DNA of 64,000 nt, taken from assembly GCA_964402715.1 (NCBI GenBank), contig CAYODJ010000008.1, forward strand, positions 1 to 64,000. The letters are read 5' to 3'. Source of the DNA: CALXOD01 sp964402715 (GTDB lineage: Bacteria > Verrucomicrobiota > Lentisphaeria > Victivallales > Victivallaceae). The translations under genes were made by a program, and so were the position numbers. The notes under the pieces were generated by a model, which saw only the letters and a list, made by a program, of their open reading frames with translations, ran no database searches and had not been told where the DNA came from. Of this stretch, positions 1 through 8,227 are shown piece by piece (the stretch's first letter is position 1; every line of letters starts with the position of its first letter).

Positions 1-1
1 A

Positions 2-133
2 ACGCAGATTTATGAGCTTGTTTCATTGGCAAATACTCAAACAGACTTTACGGAGAATGATATTCTGGTACGTCGCAAACGGATTATCATGGCATTTATC
101 AACTACCTGAGAGAAAACAATCTGACCGTTTGA
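2..133 (+). CDS. C-terminal fragment of an unidentified protein
   Basis: The frame is open from the left edge and ends in TGA, giving about 43 residues ending in ...NYLRENNLTV. The start lies outside the window. It contains a basic stretch (V-R-R-K-R) and looks helical, but I recognise no family. The DNA here is clearly richer in A+T than the rest of the window, which hints at foreign origin. It converges on the Nudix gene, so it is not in the same operon. Confidence 0.4.
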   Translation, partial: TQIYELVSLANTQTDFTENDILVRRKRIIMAFINYLRENNLTV

Positions 134-320
134 TTTCTATATCGAATCACATCGGAAAGAATACAATTTCTCAGTCATAGATTCTTAAGGCAGTGTCACG
201 TATTCTGCGTACATTCAGCTCTGATTGAACCAGGCGAAAACCGGCGGGGCGGAGGAACTTTCCGCCGTTCGTTTCAGACCAGCCTTCACTAATCCGGCGC
301 CGTTGTGCAGCGCCGCTTTT
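134..320. other. A+T-rich intergenic stretch between convergent genes
   Basis: I see no coding frame or convincing terminator. The composition changes from A+T-rich on the left to the G+C-rich background at about 230, so a composition boundary lies here, between the partial gene and the CARF-ADA/Nudix cassette. Confidence 0.4.
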
Positions 321-932
321 TCAGCAAGGCCGCGCGGCGGTTTCGGATCCGCCGGATCTGATCAGCCGCAGAGCCAGCAGCGACCACAGTTCGAAATCAT
401 AGGACGAAAGCCGATCGTGACCGGCGAACCTCCAGTCCTTCAATTCGTCCGACGCGGGCGGCTTATGCGGCAACCGGATTCTGAACACGATTCCGATATG
501 TGCGCGGCCGACGTCGGTCCGTTCCTCGTTGATTATGCCGATCAGCGAGAAATCATTCACCTCCGTCCCCAGTTCCTCGTAGCACTCCCGTCTCAGTCCG
601 GAAAACAAGGTCTCCCTGAAGCCGGACGGAACGCAGTCCGCGTCATTGACGTGCCCGCCGATTCCGAGAGACCAGAGGTCGTGCAGCCTTGTCTCCGCGC
701 CCCGCCGCCGGTAGACGAGCATTCTGTCCGCCGAATCGGAGACGACGGCGTACGGAATCACCTGCTTGACCGTGAAATCACATTCGATCTCCCTGCGGGG
801 CGCGAAACGATATCCGCACCGTTCAAAGTACTCCAGATCCTCTTCCGTCAGGGGCAGCGCGAGGTCGTCACGCCGCCACATTGGTGGAAGCCCGCTTCTG
901 TCGAGACAGAGCACGAGTTCATCTGCGCCCAT
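321..932 (-). CDS. Nudix hydrolase paired with the CARF-adenosine deaminase
   Basis: This is a 203-residue protein of the MutT/Nudix superfamily, which hydrolyses nucleoside diphosphates linked to another moiety. The core is visible: LWSLGIGGHVN at about residues 87-97, followed by a Nudix box in which E-x7-R-E-C-Y-E-E-L-G is intact. The leading glycine of the box sits further upstream because of a short insertion. The N-terminal ~60 residues resemble the larger phosphoesterase-type Nudix proteins (COG4112-like, from memory). The ATG lies inside the 3' end of the upstream CARF-ADA gene (14 bp overlap) with GAGGAGG just before it, so the two are translationally coupled. Inference: it acts on the nucleotide made by its partner (ITP or dITP) or on the activating signal. 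The substrate cannot be read from the sequence. Confidence 0.85.
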   Translation of the reverse strand: MGADELVLCLDRSGLPPMWRRDDLALPLTEEDLEYFERCGYRFAPRREIECDFTVKQVIPYAVVSDSADRMLVYRRRGAETRLHDLWSLGIGGHVNDADCVPSGFRETLFSGLRRECYEELGTEVNDFSLIGIINEERTDVGRAHIGIVFRIRLPHKPPASDELKDWRFAGHDRLSSYDFELWSLLALRLIRSGGSETAARPC

Positions 933-3051
933 ATTCCTCCTCGATCTGCTTCATGATCGCCTGCTCCGCCTTCAGAATCATTTCTCTCCTGAGCTGAAAC
1001 GGGGCGAAAGTCACCGTGAACGAGTTGTTGATTAACTGCAGGACGTCCCACTTCGAAATGCCTCCCGGAGACATCCTGGCCGCTTTCAGATACTCGCTTG
1101 AAAGATCCGTCCTCGAAATCCCCGGATTGTCCGTGTTGACCGTCACGCGAAGACCCCGGGCGAGATATTCCGCCAGGGGATACCGGGTCAGACCCCGGCT
1201 GCCCGGCACGGCGCGATCCGCGAAGCCGCATATCTGAAAATTGCTCGACGGACACATTTCGACGGCGATCCGGTGATCGACGAAGCGGTTGATCAGGTCA
1301 GGCTGCTCCAGCAATTTCAGCCCGTGGCCGATTCGGTCGGCGTTCAGGCAATAGACGGCCTCCCAGATATTTTCGGCGTCAGCCGTCTCGCCCGCGTGTA
1401 TCGTCAGATTCAGGCAGCGTCTGTGCAGCGTTTCAAATGCCTCCCGGAGCTCTCTGGGGGAACGTACTGACTCCGTCCCGGCCAGATCGAATCCGACGAA
1501 GCGCTCGTTGAATAGCTCCGCGCATCCGCCGGGCCACCCGCCGTGCGGCTCGGAGAGTTCATCGACCAGTTCGATGTGCCGGTAGATGTCGCTCATCTTC
1601 CCGTGACGGCTCGCGATGAACAGCAGCGCCACATACACGTCGGACCGTCCCGCCAATTCGTCAAGCAGAATCCTCACCACGTCGGTTCCGGACAGGCCGC
1701 CTCTCGTGTAGTTCATCGGGGAGCAGCGCAGCTCCAGATACCGTATGTTGTCGCGGCGGCAGCGCTCGAGAAGGAAACGGCAAGCGCGTCTGACGCAGTT
1801 CTCGCTCTGCATCAGGGCGGATCCCTGCAGATCGCCGAGCTTCTCGCATTCCCCGATGCCGATCCCCATGTACGATTCCGGATCGGCGCGGCCGTTGAAA
1901 ATCACCCGGTCAAGCAGCTCCTCCCTCCCCGCGAACCGCTGCAGAAATCCGCAGACGCCGTACGGCTCCGGCACGAGATCGGCCGGCCTGCGGATCGCTT
2001 TCCTGTCCCGGATCATCCGCCTCAGTTCGTCCTGACGGCCGCCGTCCACCAGCTTTTCGACGCCGGACAGATGCTGATCGAAAGCTGGATATTCCCCGCG
2101 GAGCTCGTTCACTTTCTCCGTCTCCGCCTGTGAAACCGCAATCATCTCACCGGAGGTCAGTATTCCTCCGAAGTGACAGTGAAGTTCCGCCTTCGGCAAT
2201 TTCCTAAGCCAGTCCAGTTCCCGCTTCTCCGCGGCGCCGTCCGCGCCGACGCGGGACTCCTGCAGATGATCAATGATTCTCGGGTGCAGACCGGCCAGCG
2301 CACGGAAGTTCCCGACGATTCTCCTCCCGCTCTCCTGCTGGGCGAAATTGGACAGGACGACCTCGGCCCTGGTCTGATACTCCGATATCCTGTCCAGCAG
2401 ATCCGTGCCGACGCGGTTGTCGCCGTCGAGAATGACAGGGTAGTTTCCGGCGGTCACCTCCGACTTTCTGTAGAGATACGCGGCTCTGCTTTTTCTTCCG
2501 GAGACGACGATCGGAACAATTCTCGCCAGCTGCTCCGCCGGGAATGACCCGTCAAAGATATCTGGATCGACCCTGAGAGCGTCCCCGCTGAGGAAGACGT
2601 GTATCAGAGCGGCGCAGCCGAAGACGTTGCTTGCCTCCTGCATGTCGGCTCCCATCGTCCTGAAGCCGCCGGCCATGGAGAGAATCACCTGCCCGCCGCC
2701 GGAGGCCTCGTGGGCGGCGAGCACGGTCCGGAAAATCAAATCGCGCATGTTGCGGCAGTCGTCCCCCGTGCGCAGATCCGAAAGACCGCTGCTTCCGACC
2801 GAATGGATCGCGATGTCCGGGTGATGTTTCCGGTGCCACTCCGCATACGTCTCGGACGCGTCCCGCGAAGCGGTGGTGATCATCCAGATTTCGGAGACCG
2901 GCTCGATTCCGTATCTCCCTCTCAGGGCGGAGACGTCCGCCGCGCGGGGATGACCGGCGTAGAACGGCAGGTCGTCCGGATTGGTCAGCCCCAGTATCTC
3001 CGCCATGAGATACCATGTGGTGCCGTATGTCGAAACCAGAATGTTTTTCAT
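919..3051 (-). CDS. cad1: CARF domain-adenosine deaminase fusion (Cad1-like)
   Basis: This protein has about 710 residues. I start it at ATG 3051 (M-K-N-I-L-V-S-T-Y-G), because the CARF fold begins there and the upstream extension is not protein-like. Residues ~1-170 form a CARF/NE0113-type Rossmann domain: an N-terminal strand ILVSTYGTT, then WMITTAS, then the ring-nuclease-like loop LSMAGGFRTM. After a linker, residues ~290-710 are an adenosine deaminase barrel with LHCHFGG (metal HxH), IHAGE, IGHG and NTDN motifs. Family knowledge: Cad1 is a type III CRISPR accessory protein in which a cyclic oligoadenylate bound by CARF activates deamination of ATP to ITP. A six-codon frame (MPRWRG) preceded by GGAG ends by overlapping this start, so translational coupling is possible. 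A Nudix gene follows with overlap. No cas10 or array is visible in the window. Confidence 0.88.
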   Translation of the reverse strand: MKNILVSTYGTTWYLMAEILGLTNPDDLPFYAGHPRAADVSALRGRYGIEPVSEIWMITTASRDASETYAEWHRKHHPDIAIHSVGSSGLSDLRTGDDCRNMRDLIFRTVLAAHEASGGGQVILSMAGGFRTMGADMQEASNVFGCAALIHVFLSGDALRVDPDIFDGSFPAEQLARIVPIVVSGRKSRAAYLYRKSEVTAGNYPVILDGDNRVGTDLLDRISEYQTRAEVVLSNFAQQESGRRIVGNFRALAGLHPRIIDHLQESRVGADGAAEKRELDWLRKLPKAELHCHFGGILTSGEMIAVSQAETEKVNELRGEYPAFDQHLSGVEKLVDGGRQDELRRMIRDRKAIRRPADLVPEPYGVCGFLQRFAGREELLDRVIFNGRADPESYMGIGIGECEKLGDLQGSALMQSENCVRRACRFLLERCRRDNIRYLELRCSPMNYTRGGLSGTDVVRILLDELAGRSDVYVALLFIASRHGKMSDIYRHIELVDELSEPHGGWPGGCAELFNERFVGFDLAGTESVRSPRELREAFETLHRRCLNLTIHAGETADAENIWEAVYCLNADRIGHGLKLLEQPDLINRFVDHRIAVEMCPSSNFQICGFADRAVPGSRGLTRYPLAEYLARGLRVTVNTDNPGISRTDLSSEYLKAARMSPGGISKWDVLQLINNSFTVTFAPFQLRREMILKAEQAIMKQIEEEYGRR

Positions 3052-3178
3052 CCCCGCCACCGCGGCATGATTGAATGTTCTTCTCCGTTGTTCACGGACA
3101 CGATCCCCCGGCACGCCCGCCTCCGGCGCCCGCCCCGCCCGCCCCGCGCACTCCGCCTGGGCGTCCGCGCCCCCTGAT

Positions 3179-4150
3179 CTAAACGCCGTCGCGCCGGCGC
3201 ACGCTCTCGCGCCGGATGAGCCGGTACGGCAGCACCGTCGCCGGTTCGGCGCGGCGGCCGTCGATCCGCGATTCGAACACGTCCGCGACCGCGGACGCGA
3301 CCGCCCGGTAATCCTGCGTGATCGTGGTCTGCGGGGGGACGGCGTACTCCGAAAAGAAAGTCTGCTCGGTGGCGACGAGCGAGACGTCGTCCGGAACCCG
3401 CCTGTCGAAGAGCGAAAGCGCGTAGAGCGAAACGATTCCCGCGTTGCCGCCAGGGCAAAAGAGAGCGTCGACGTTCAGACGCAGCAGCTTGCCGACGAGC
3501 TCGACGTACCTCTCCGTCCCCGGGCCGGAGAAGCGGATCAGACTGTCGTCCGCCGGCAGCCCGCGCGCCCTGAGCGCCCGTTCGATCCCCTCCCTGCGCA
3601 GGTCGGCGTTGCCGACGCCCGGGTCGCCGTGGATGATGCAGCCGATCCGCCGGCAGCCGCGCCCGTGCAGATGGTCGACGGCGAGCTCCATCCCCTGCGC
3701 CTCGTCGGAACGCACCTGATACACCCCCGGCGGCATGCGCTCGCCCCTGCGGTCGACCAGCACCAGCGGCGGCCCGAAACGTTCGGGCCAGCTGCGGAAA
3801 TCCTCCGGCTCGGCTCCGATCGCGGCCGCGCCGCAGAACTGGATTCCTTCGAGCCGTCCGAGGTTGTCATGCGGCAGAATGTCCAGACGGAAGCCGCGCG
3901 CGGGCAGCTCGCGCGTCAGCGCCATGAGCAGCATGTCCACGCAGCTGCGCACCGGGTAGTCGGCGTTGCACGGCGTGATGATCACCACGTTCTTCTGCCT
4001 GCTCGAAACGCGCGGATGATATCCGTGCCGCCGCGCCACCGCGAACACACGGTTCCGGACATCCTCGCGGACGTTCGGATGGTGGCTGAACACCCGCGAC
4101 ACGGTGGAGGCGGAAACCCCCGCCAGCCTCGCAATCTCGGAGATAGTCAT
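3179..4150 (-). CDS. LacI-family transcriptional regulator
   Basis: This 323-residue protein has the classic LacI N-terminus: the helix-turn-helix and hinge at residues 1-50 (ISEIARLAGVSASTVSRVFS), followed by a two-lobed periplasmic-binding-protein-like effector domain. It is transcribed divergently from the sugar catabolic operon starting at 4333, across a 182-bp gap, so it most likely controls that operon and itself. The spacer holds an inverted repeat at 4204-4230 that could be an operator. The effector is unknown but is presumably a sugar, a sugar acid or a derivative. Confidence 0.93.
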   Translation of the reverse strand: MTISEIARLAGVSASTVSRVFSHHPNVREDVRNRVFAVARRHGYHPRVSSRQKNVVIITPCNADYPVRSCVDMLLMALTRELPARGFRLDILPHDNLGRLEGIQFCGAAAIGAEPEDFRSWPERFGPPLVLVDRRGERMPPGVYQVRSDEAQGMELAVDHLHGRGCRRIGCIIHGDPGVGNADLRREGIERALRARGLPADDSLIRFSGPGTERYVELVGKLLRLNVDALFCPGGNAGIVSLYALSLFDRRVPDDVSLVATEQTFFSEYAVPPQTTITQDYRAVASAVADVFESRIDGRRAEPATVLPYRLIRRESVRRRDGV

Positions 4151-4203
4151 CTGGAATGTTTCCCGTTTTCTGACCTGTTTGCAACATAACGCCGGATTTT
4201 TTG

Positions 4204-4230
4204 AGAATCAAGCGGATCTTTCATGATTCT
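4204..4230. promoter_or_regulatory. Inverted repeat between divergent lacI and catabolic operon
   Basis: AGAATCA and TGATTCT form a perfect 7-bp inverted repeat with a 13-bp spacer. LacI-type operators are usually more compact, so this is a tentative operator chosen mainly for its place between regulator and target. A weak -10-like TATTGT lies downstream at 4279-4284. Confidence 0.35.
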
Positions 4231-4332
4231 TTGTCAGAAACGGCCGCGAAACGGAGTTTAACTCGCGCCGGAAAGCGGTATTGTTCTGTCGGATGACGCC
4301 GGACGCCGCCGGCGTGAAGGAGGAACCGAACC

Positions 4333-5106
4333 GTGAAACGAACCTTTCTGAATCAGCCGCGGCCGGTCGCGACGGGAATCTTCTGCGGACGGACGCCGCA
4401 GGAGCTGATCGCGGAGGCGCGGAACTGCGAATCCGACGGCGCGGACGGCCTCGCGGTCGATCTGCGCGACCTGTCGCCGGAATTCCGGAACCGCGACGCG
4501 TTAAAAAGCGTCGTCGACGCGGTGAACCTGCCGTTCATGTTCTTTCTCTACCGCAACGACGCGCGTCAGGATCTCGACGACGACGGACGGCAGGAGGTGC
4601 TGCTCGCGGCCGCGGAGGCGGGAGGCTCGATCATCGACGTGATGGGCGACCTGTACGATCCCTCGCCGATGGAAATCACCCGCAGCCCCGCCGCCGTCGA
4701 CAGGCAGAGACGGCTGATCGACCGCATCCACGCCGCAGGGGCGGACGTGGTCGTCTCCTCGCACATGCGGCTCCCGCGCACGGCCGAACAGGTGCTCGAG
4801 CACCTCTCCGAGCTCGCGGGACGCGGGGCGGACGTCGTCAAGATCGTGACGGCGGTCGACACCGGCGAGGAGCTCGCGGAGGCGTTCCGCACGACTCTGC
4901 TGCTGAAGCGCGAGCTCGGGATTCCGTTCATCCATCTCTGCAACGGGGCGTACAGCCGTCCGCACCGTTTTCTCGGACCGGCGCTCGGCGTCTCGATCTT
5001 CTTCTGCGTCTCGCGCTACGAACCGCGCTACTGCATGCCCCAGCCGACCATCCGCGCGATGAAGAGCGTGCTGCGCGATCTTCACTGGAACATCGACAAC
5101 CTTTGA
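4333..5106 (+). CDS. Type I 3-dehydroquinate dehydratase-like TIM-barrel protein
   Basis: This 257-residue protein starts at GTG with AAGGAGGA upstream. It resembles class I 3-dehydroquinate dehydratase (AroD) and related Schiff-base aldolases. SSHMRLPRT at about residue 140 matches the catalytic-histidine segment, and VKIVTAV at about 172 carries the Schiff-base lysine. The enzyme is first in an operon of sugar-type oxidoreductases under a LacI regulator, with no other shikimate gene nearby. A catabolic role on a keto-acid or dehydroquinate-like intermediate (for example quinate or inositol-type breakdown) is therefore as likely as aromatic amino-acid synthesis. That choice is inference. Confidence 0.72.
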   Translation: MKRTFLNQPRPVATGIFCGRTPQELIAEARNCESDGADGLAVDLRDLSPEFRNRDALKSVVDAVNLPFMFFLYRNDARQDLDDDGRQEVLLAAAEAGGSIIDVMGDLYDPSPMEITRSPAAVDRQRRLIDRIHAAGADVVVSSHMRLPRTAEQVLEHLSELAGRGADVVKIVTAVDTGEELAEAFRTTLLLKRELGIPFIHLCNGAYSRPHRFLGPALGVSIFFCVSRYEPRYCMPQPTIRAMKSVLRDLHWNIDNL

Positions 5107-5128
5107 CAACGACAGGGGGAAATATCAC

Positions 5129-6142
5129 ATGAAACGTCAAAAAAAGGTTCTGGTTCTCGGAGCCACCGGGGCGATGGGGCGGTATCTGGTGCCCCGTCTG
5201 GCGGAGGACGGCTATCTGGTCGACGCGGTCGCTCTCGACAAGATCGTCTGCGGTTCGCCGAACGTCAGAGCCATCTCCGGAAACGCGAAGGAGTGGCCGT
5301 TTCTGAGGGAGCTGACGGCCGGACGTTACGACGGAATCGTGGATTTCATGATCTACCCGAGTTCCGAAATCTGCATCTACCCGCCCTGGCTCATGGAGCG
5401 GACGGAACATTACATCTACCTCTCCAGCTACCGGATTTACGACAACAAGGAGCATCCGGTGCGGGAGAGTTCGCCGCGGCTGCTCGACGCTTCGGAAGAC
5501 GTCCTGCTGCGCAACTCCGACGACTATTCGATCTACAAGGCGCGCGGCGAGAACATCGTCCGTTCGATGCCGCGCAAAAACTGGACGATCATCCGCCCGG
5601 CGATCACCTATTCGCGGATGCGCTACCAGCTGGTCACGCTCGAGGCTCCCTGCACGGTCGGCCGGGCGTTCGCGGGGAAGCGGGCCGTACTTCCGCAGGA
5701 GGCGAAGAATGTGCAAGGCACGATGAGCTGGGCGGGCGACGTCGCCCAAATGATCGCGAAACTGCTCTTCAACGAAAAAGCCCTGGGCGAGACGTTCACG
5801 GTCGCGACCTCCGAGCACCACACCTGGGGCGAAATCGCCGACTACTACCAGGACATCTGCCATCTGGAAGTGGTCTGGGTGCCCAAGGAGGATTACCTTC
5901 AACTGTTCTGCGACAATCCCGGCGTTCTCTACAACCGCTGGCAGCTCGAATACGACCGGCTGTTCGACCGGATCATGGACAACTCCAAGGTTCTGGCCGC
6001 GACCGGCATGGAGCAGAGCGGGCTGACGCCGCTCTACGACGGGCTCGAGCGTGAAATCTCCCGCTGCCCGAAAGACACGGTCTGGCCGGTCTGGCGGATC
6101 AACGCGGAGATGGACGGCTACCTGAAAGAGAAGGGACTGTGA
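5129..6142 (+). CDS. NAD-dependent epimerase/dehydratase (extended SDR)
   Basis: This 337-residue extended short-chain dehydrogenase has an N-terminal VLGATGAMG nucleotide-binding loop at about residues 8-16 and a YSIYK match to the Y-x3-K catalytic motif at about 133-137. It follows the DHQ-dehydratase-like gene by 22 bp with a GGGGGAAA ribosome site, so it is second in the operon. The substrate is probably a free or activated sugar. The family also includes NmrA-like and RNA-binding relatives, so the exact reaction is open. Confidence 0.82.
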   Translation: MKRQKKVLVLGATGAMGRYLVPRLAEDGYLVDAVALDKIVCGSPNVRAISGNAKEWPFLRELTAGRYDGIVDFMIYPSSEICIYPPWLMERTEHYIYLSSYRIYDNKEHPVRESSPRLLDASEDVLLRNSDDYSIYKARGENIVRSMPRKNWTIIRPAITYSRMRYQLVTLEAPCTVGRAFAGKRAVLPQEAKNVQGTMSWAGDVAQMIAKLLFNEKALGETFTVATSEHHTWGEIADYYQDICHLEVVWVPKEDYLQLFCDNPGVLYNRWQLEYDRLFDRIMDNSKVLAATGMEQSGLTPLYDGLEREISRCPKDTVWPVWRINAEMDGYLKEKGL

Positions 6143-6196
6143 CCGGATCAATCCGGCGGACCGGTTTCCGGAAATGAACAAGGCGACGGAACGGAC

Positions 6197-7207
6197 ATGA
6201 ATATTCACTACATCGAAGTCGAAACGCCGGGCAGCGCGGCGCTGAAGCGGCAGGAGTTCGACCCCGCCTCGCTCAGAAGCGACGAGGTCCTGCTCGAAAG
6301 CGACTACAGCGCCGTCAGCGCCGGAACCGAGCGCGCCTGGCTGCTCGGACTGCCGAACGCGACCCCGGAATACCCGTGGTATCCGGGATACAGCGCCGCG
6401 GGGCGGGTCGTAGCGGCCGGGGACGCGGTCGGGAATCTGAAAATCGGCGACCGCGTTCTCATCGCCTGGGGCGGACACCGCTCCCACACCGTGAAGAGGG
6501 CCGACACCGTGCTGAAGATAGAGGATGATTCGATCGACCTGCTGGAGGCGGCTTTCGCCCACATCGCCTCGTTCGCGTTTCTGGGCGTGCGCAGGCTGCG
6601 GATTGAAATCGGCGAGTCGGCGATGATCGCCGGGCTGGGAATCCTGGGCGCGTTCGCGCTTCAGATCGCGCGGCTTTCGGGGGCGATTCCGCTCTTCGCG
6701 GCCGATCTCGACCCGAAGCGGCGGGCGCTGGGCGATAGGCTCGGCGCGGACCGGACTTTCGACCCGGACGACCCCGATTACATCCGGCAGGTGCTCGGCG
6801 CGACCGGAGGCGGGGGAGTGAACGCCGTGGTCGAGGTGACCGGCGCGGCGGCGGCGCTCCGGCAGGCGCTCGAATACGTCAGCTTCCGGGGGAGGATTTC
6901 CCTGCTCGGCTGCACGCGCGTCTCGGATTCTCCGATCGATTTCTACAAGTACGTGCACCGCCGCGGCGTGACTCTGATCGGTTCGCACACGATGACGCGC
7001 CCGGCCGTCGAGTCGCGCCCCGGCATGTGGACGGAACATGACGACTACCGCGCGTTCCTGAAACTGGTGAAGGCGGGAAAACTGCTGGTGCGGCCGCTGA
7101 TCTCGGAAGTCGTGTCGCCGGAAAAGGCGCGCGAGGTCTACCGCCGTCTCGCCGAGGACGGGAATCCGCCGCTCGGAATTGTGTTCGACTGGAGGAAACT
7201 GAGATGA
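6197..7207 (+). CDS. Medium-chain (zinc-type) alcohol dehydrogenase
   Basis: This 336-residue protein belongs to the MDR superfamily. It has a GroES-like N-terminal half (VSAGTER; YPGYSAAGRVV) and a Rossmann half with AGLGILGAFALQIARLSGA at about 148. The usual cysteine ligands of the catalytic zinc are not evident in the N-terminal half, as in several sugar-acid and cyclitol-directed members. It is third in the operon, and its last codons overlap the start of the next gene by 4 bp. Oxidation of a polyol or sugar derivative is the likely role. Confidence 0.82.
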   Translation: MNIHYIEVETPGSAALKRQEFDPASLRSDEVLLESDYSAVSAGTERAWLLGLPNATPEYPWYPGYSAAGRVVAAGDAVGNLKIGDRVLIAWGGHRSHTVKRADTVLKIEDDSIDLLEAAFAHIASFAFLGVRRLRIEIGESAMIAGLGILGAFALQIARLSGAIPLFAADLDPKRRALGDRLGADRTFDPDDPDYIRQVLGATGGGGVNAVVEVTGAAAALRQALEYVSFRGRISLLGCTRVSDSPIDFYKYVHRRGVTLIGSHTMTRPAVESRPGMWTEHDDYRAFLKLVKAGKLLVRPLISEVVSPEKAREVYRRLAEDGNPPLGIVFDWRKLR

Positions 7208-8223
7208 AGAGAATCCGTATCGCCCAGATCGGCGTCTGCCACGAGCACGCGTCCGGAAAAATCAACACGCTGAAACGGCTGTCGGACCGCTACGAGATCG
7301 CCGGGGTCGTGGACGACAGCGCCTTCTCGAAGACGCCCAGGTTCGCCGGCGGCGATCTCTCACCCTACGAGGGACTTCCGTTTCTCTCGCTCGAAGAGGC
7401 GCTGAACGATCCATCGATCGAGGCCGTGACGGTCGAAGTTCCGAACAACGAGCTCGTCCCGGCGGCGCTCCGCTGCATGGAACGCAATCTGCCCATGCAT
7501 CTCGACAAGCCGGCGGGCGAGGATCCCGCGCTCTACCGGAAGCTGATCGACGGCTGCAGGGAGCGCAATCTGCCGCTGCAGATGGGGTTCATGTTCCGGG
7601 GAAACCCCGCGTTCCGGTTCTGTCTCGGGGCGATCCGGTCGAAGCTGATCGGGGAGGTGTTCGAAATCGAGGCGGACATGAACCACTGCTACGGCGGCGA
7701 GGCGTATCAGAAGTACATCGGCGGATTCGCCGGCGGAATCATGTACAATCTGGGCTGTCACCTGATCGACTTCGTCGCCTCCGCGCTGGGACGGCCGGAG
7801 ACGGTCACGCCGTTCCTGAGATCGGCCCCCGGGGATCCGGACCCGATCCGGAACAACTGCATGGCGGTGCTCGAATATCCTCACGCGATCGTGACGATCC
7901 GCGCCTGCAGCCGCTCCCGGGGCGACACCGTAAGACGCCGGGTGCGCGTCGCCGGAACGCGCGGCACGATCGAATTCAGTCCGGTCGAGCGGTTCGACGG
8001 CGAGCCGGTCGAGCTCGCGCTGCTTCTCGGGCGCGCCGCCGGCGGCTTCCCCGCCGGGGAGCACACGCTGCGCTTCCCGCCGCAGACGGACAGGTACGAG
8101 GCGCAGCTCGTCGAGCTGGCGGAGATCATCCGCGGCGAGAGGGCCAACCCCGACTCCTACGAACACGATTTTCTGGTGGAGGAGATCACGCTGGCCGCCT
8201 CCGGATACACGAAATGGAGGTGA
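7204..8223 (+). CDS. Gfo/Idh/MocA-family oxidoreductase
   Basis: This 339-residue NAD(P)-dependent sugar or cyclitol dehydrogenase-like protein has an N-terminal Rossmann region starting KRIRIAQIGVCHEH, then HLDKPAGED (the family's EKP motif with D for E) and a C-terminal sheet domain containing NLGCHLIDF, where the catalytic histidine usually sits. The ATGA overlap with the upstream dehydrogenase and a GGAGGAA ribosome site show tight coupling. The family oxidises or epimerises sugars and inositols, and the neighbours fit such a pathway. Confidence 0.88.
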   Translation: MKRIRIAQIGVCHEHASGKINTLKRLSDRYEIAGVVDDSAFSKTPRFAGGDLSPYEGLPFLSLEEALNDPSIEAVTVEVPNNELVPAALRCMERNLPMHLDKPAGEDPALYRKLIDGCRERNLPLQMGFMFRGNPAFRFCLGAIRSKLIGEVFEIEADMNHCYGGEAYQKYIGGFAGGIMYNLGCHLIDFVASALGRPETVTPFLRSAPGDPDPIRNNCMAVLEYPHAIVTIRACSRSRGDTVRRRVRVAGTRGTIEFSPVERFDGEPVELALLLGRAAGGFPAGEHTLRFPPQTDRYEAQLVELAEIIRGERANPDSYEHDFLVEEITLAASGYTKWR

Positions 8224-8227
8224 ACCG

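Noticed and set aside
3052..3178. N-terminal extension of the CARF-ADA protein to 3114
   Set aside because: The extension lacks protein-like composition, and the CARF strand starts directly at the ATG at 3051.
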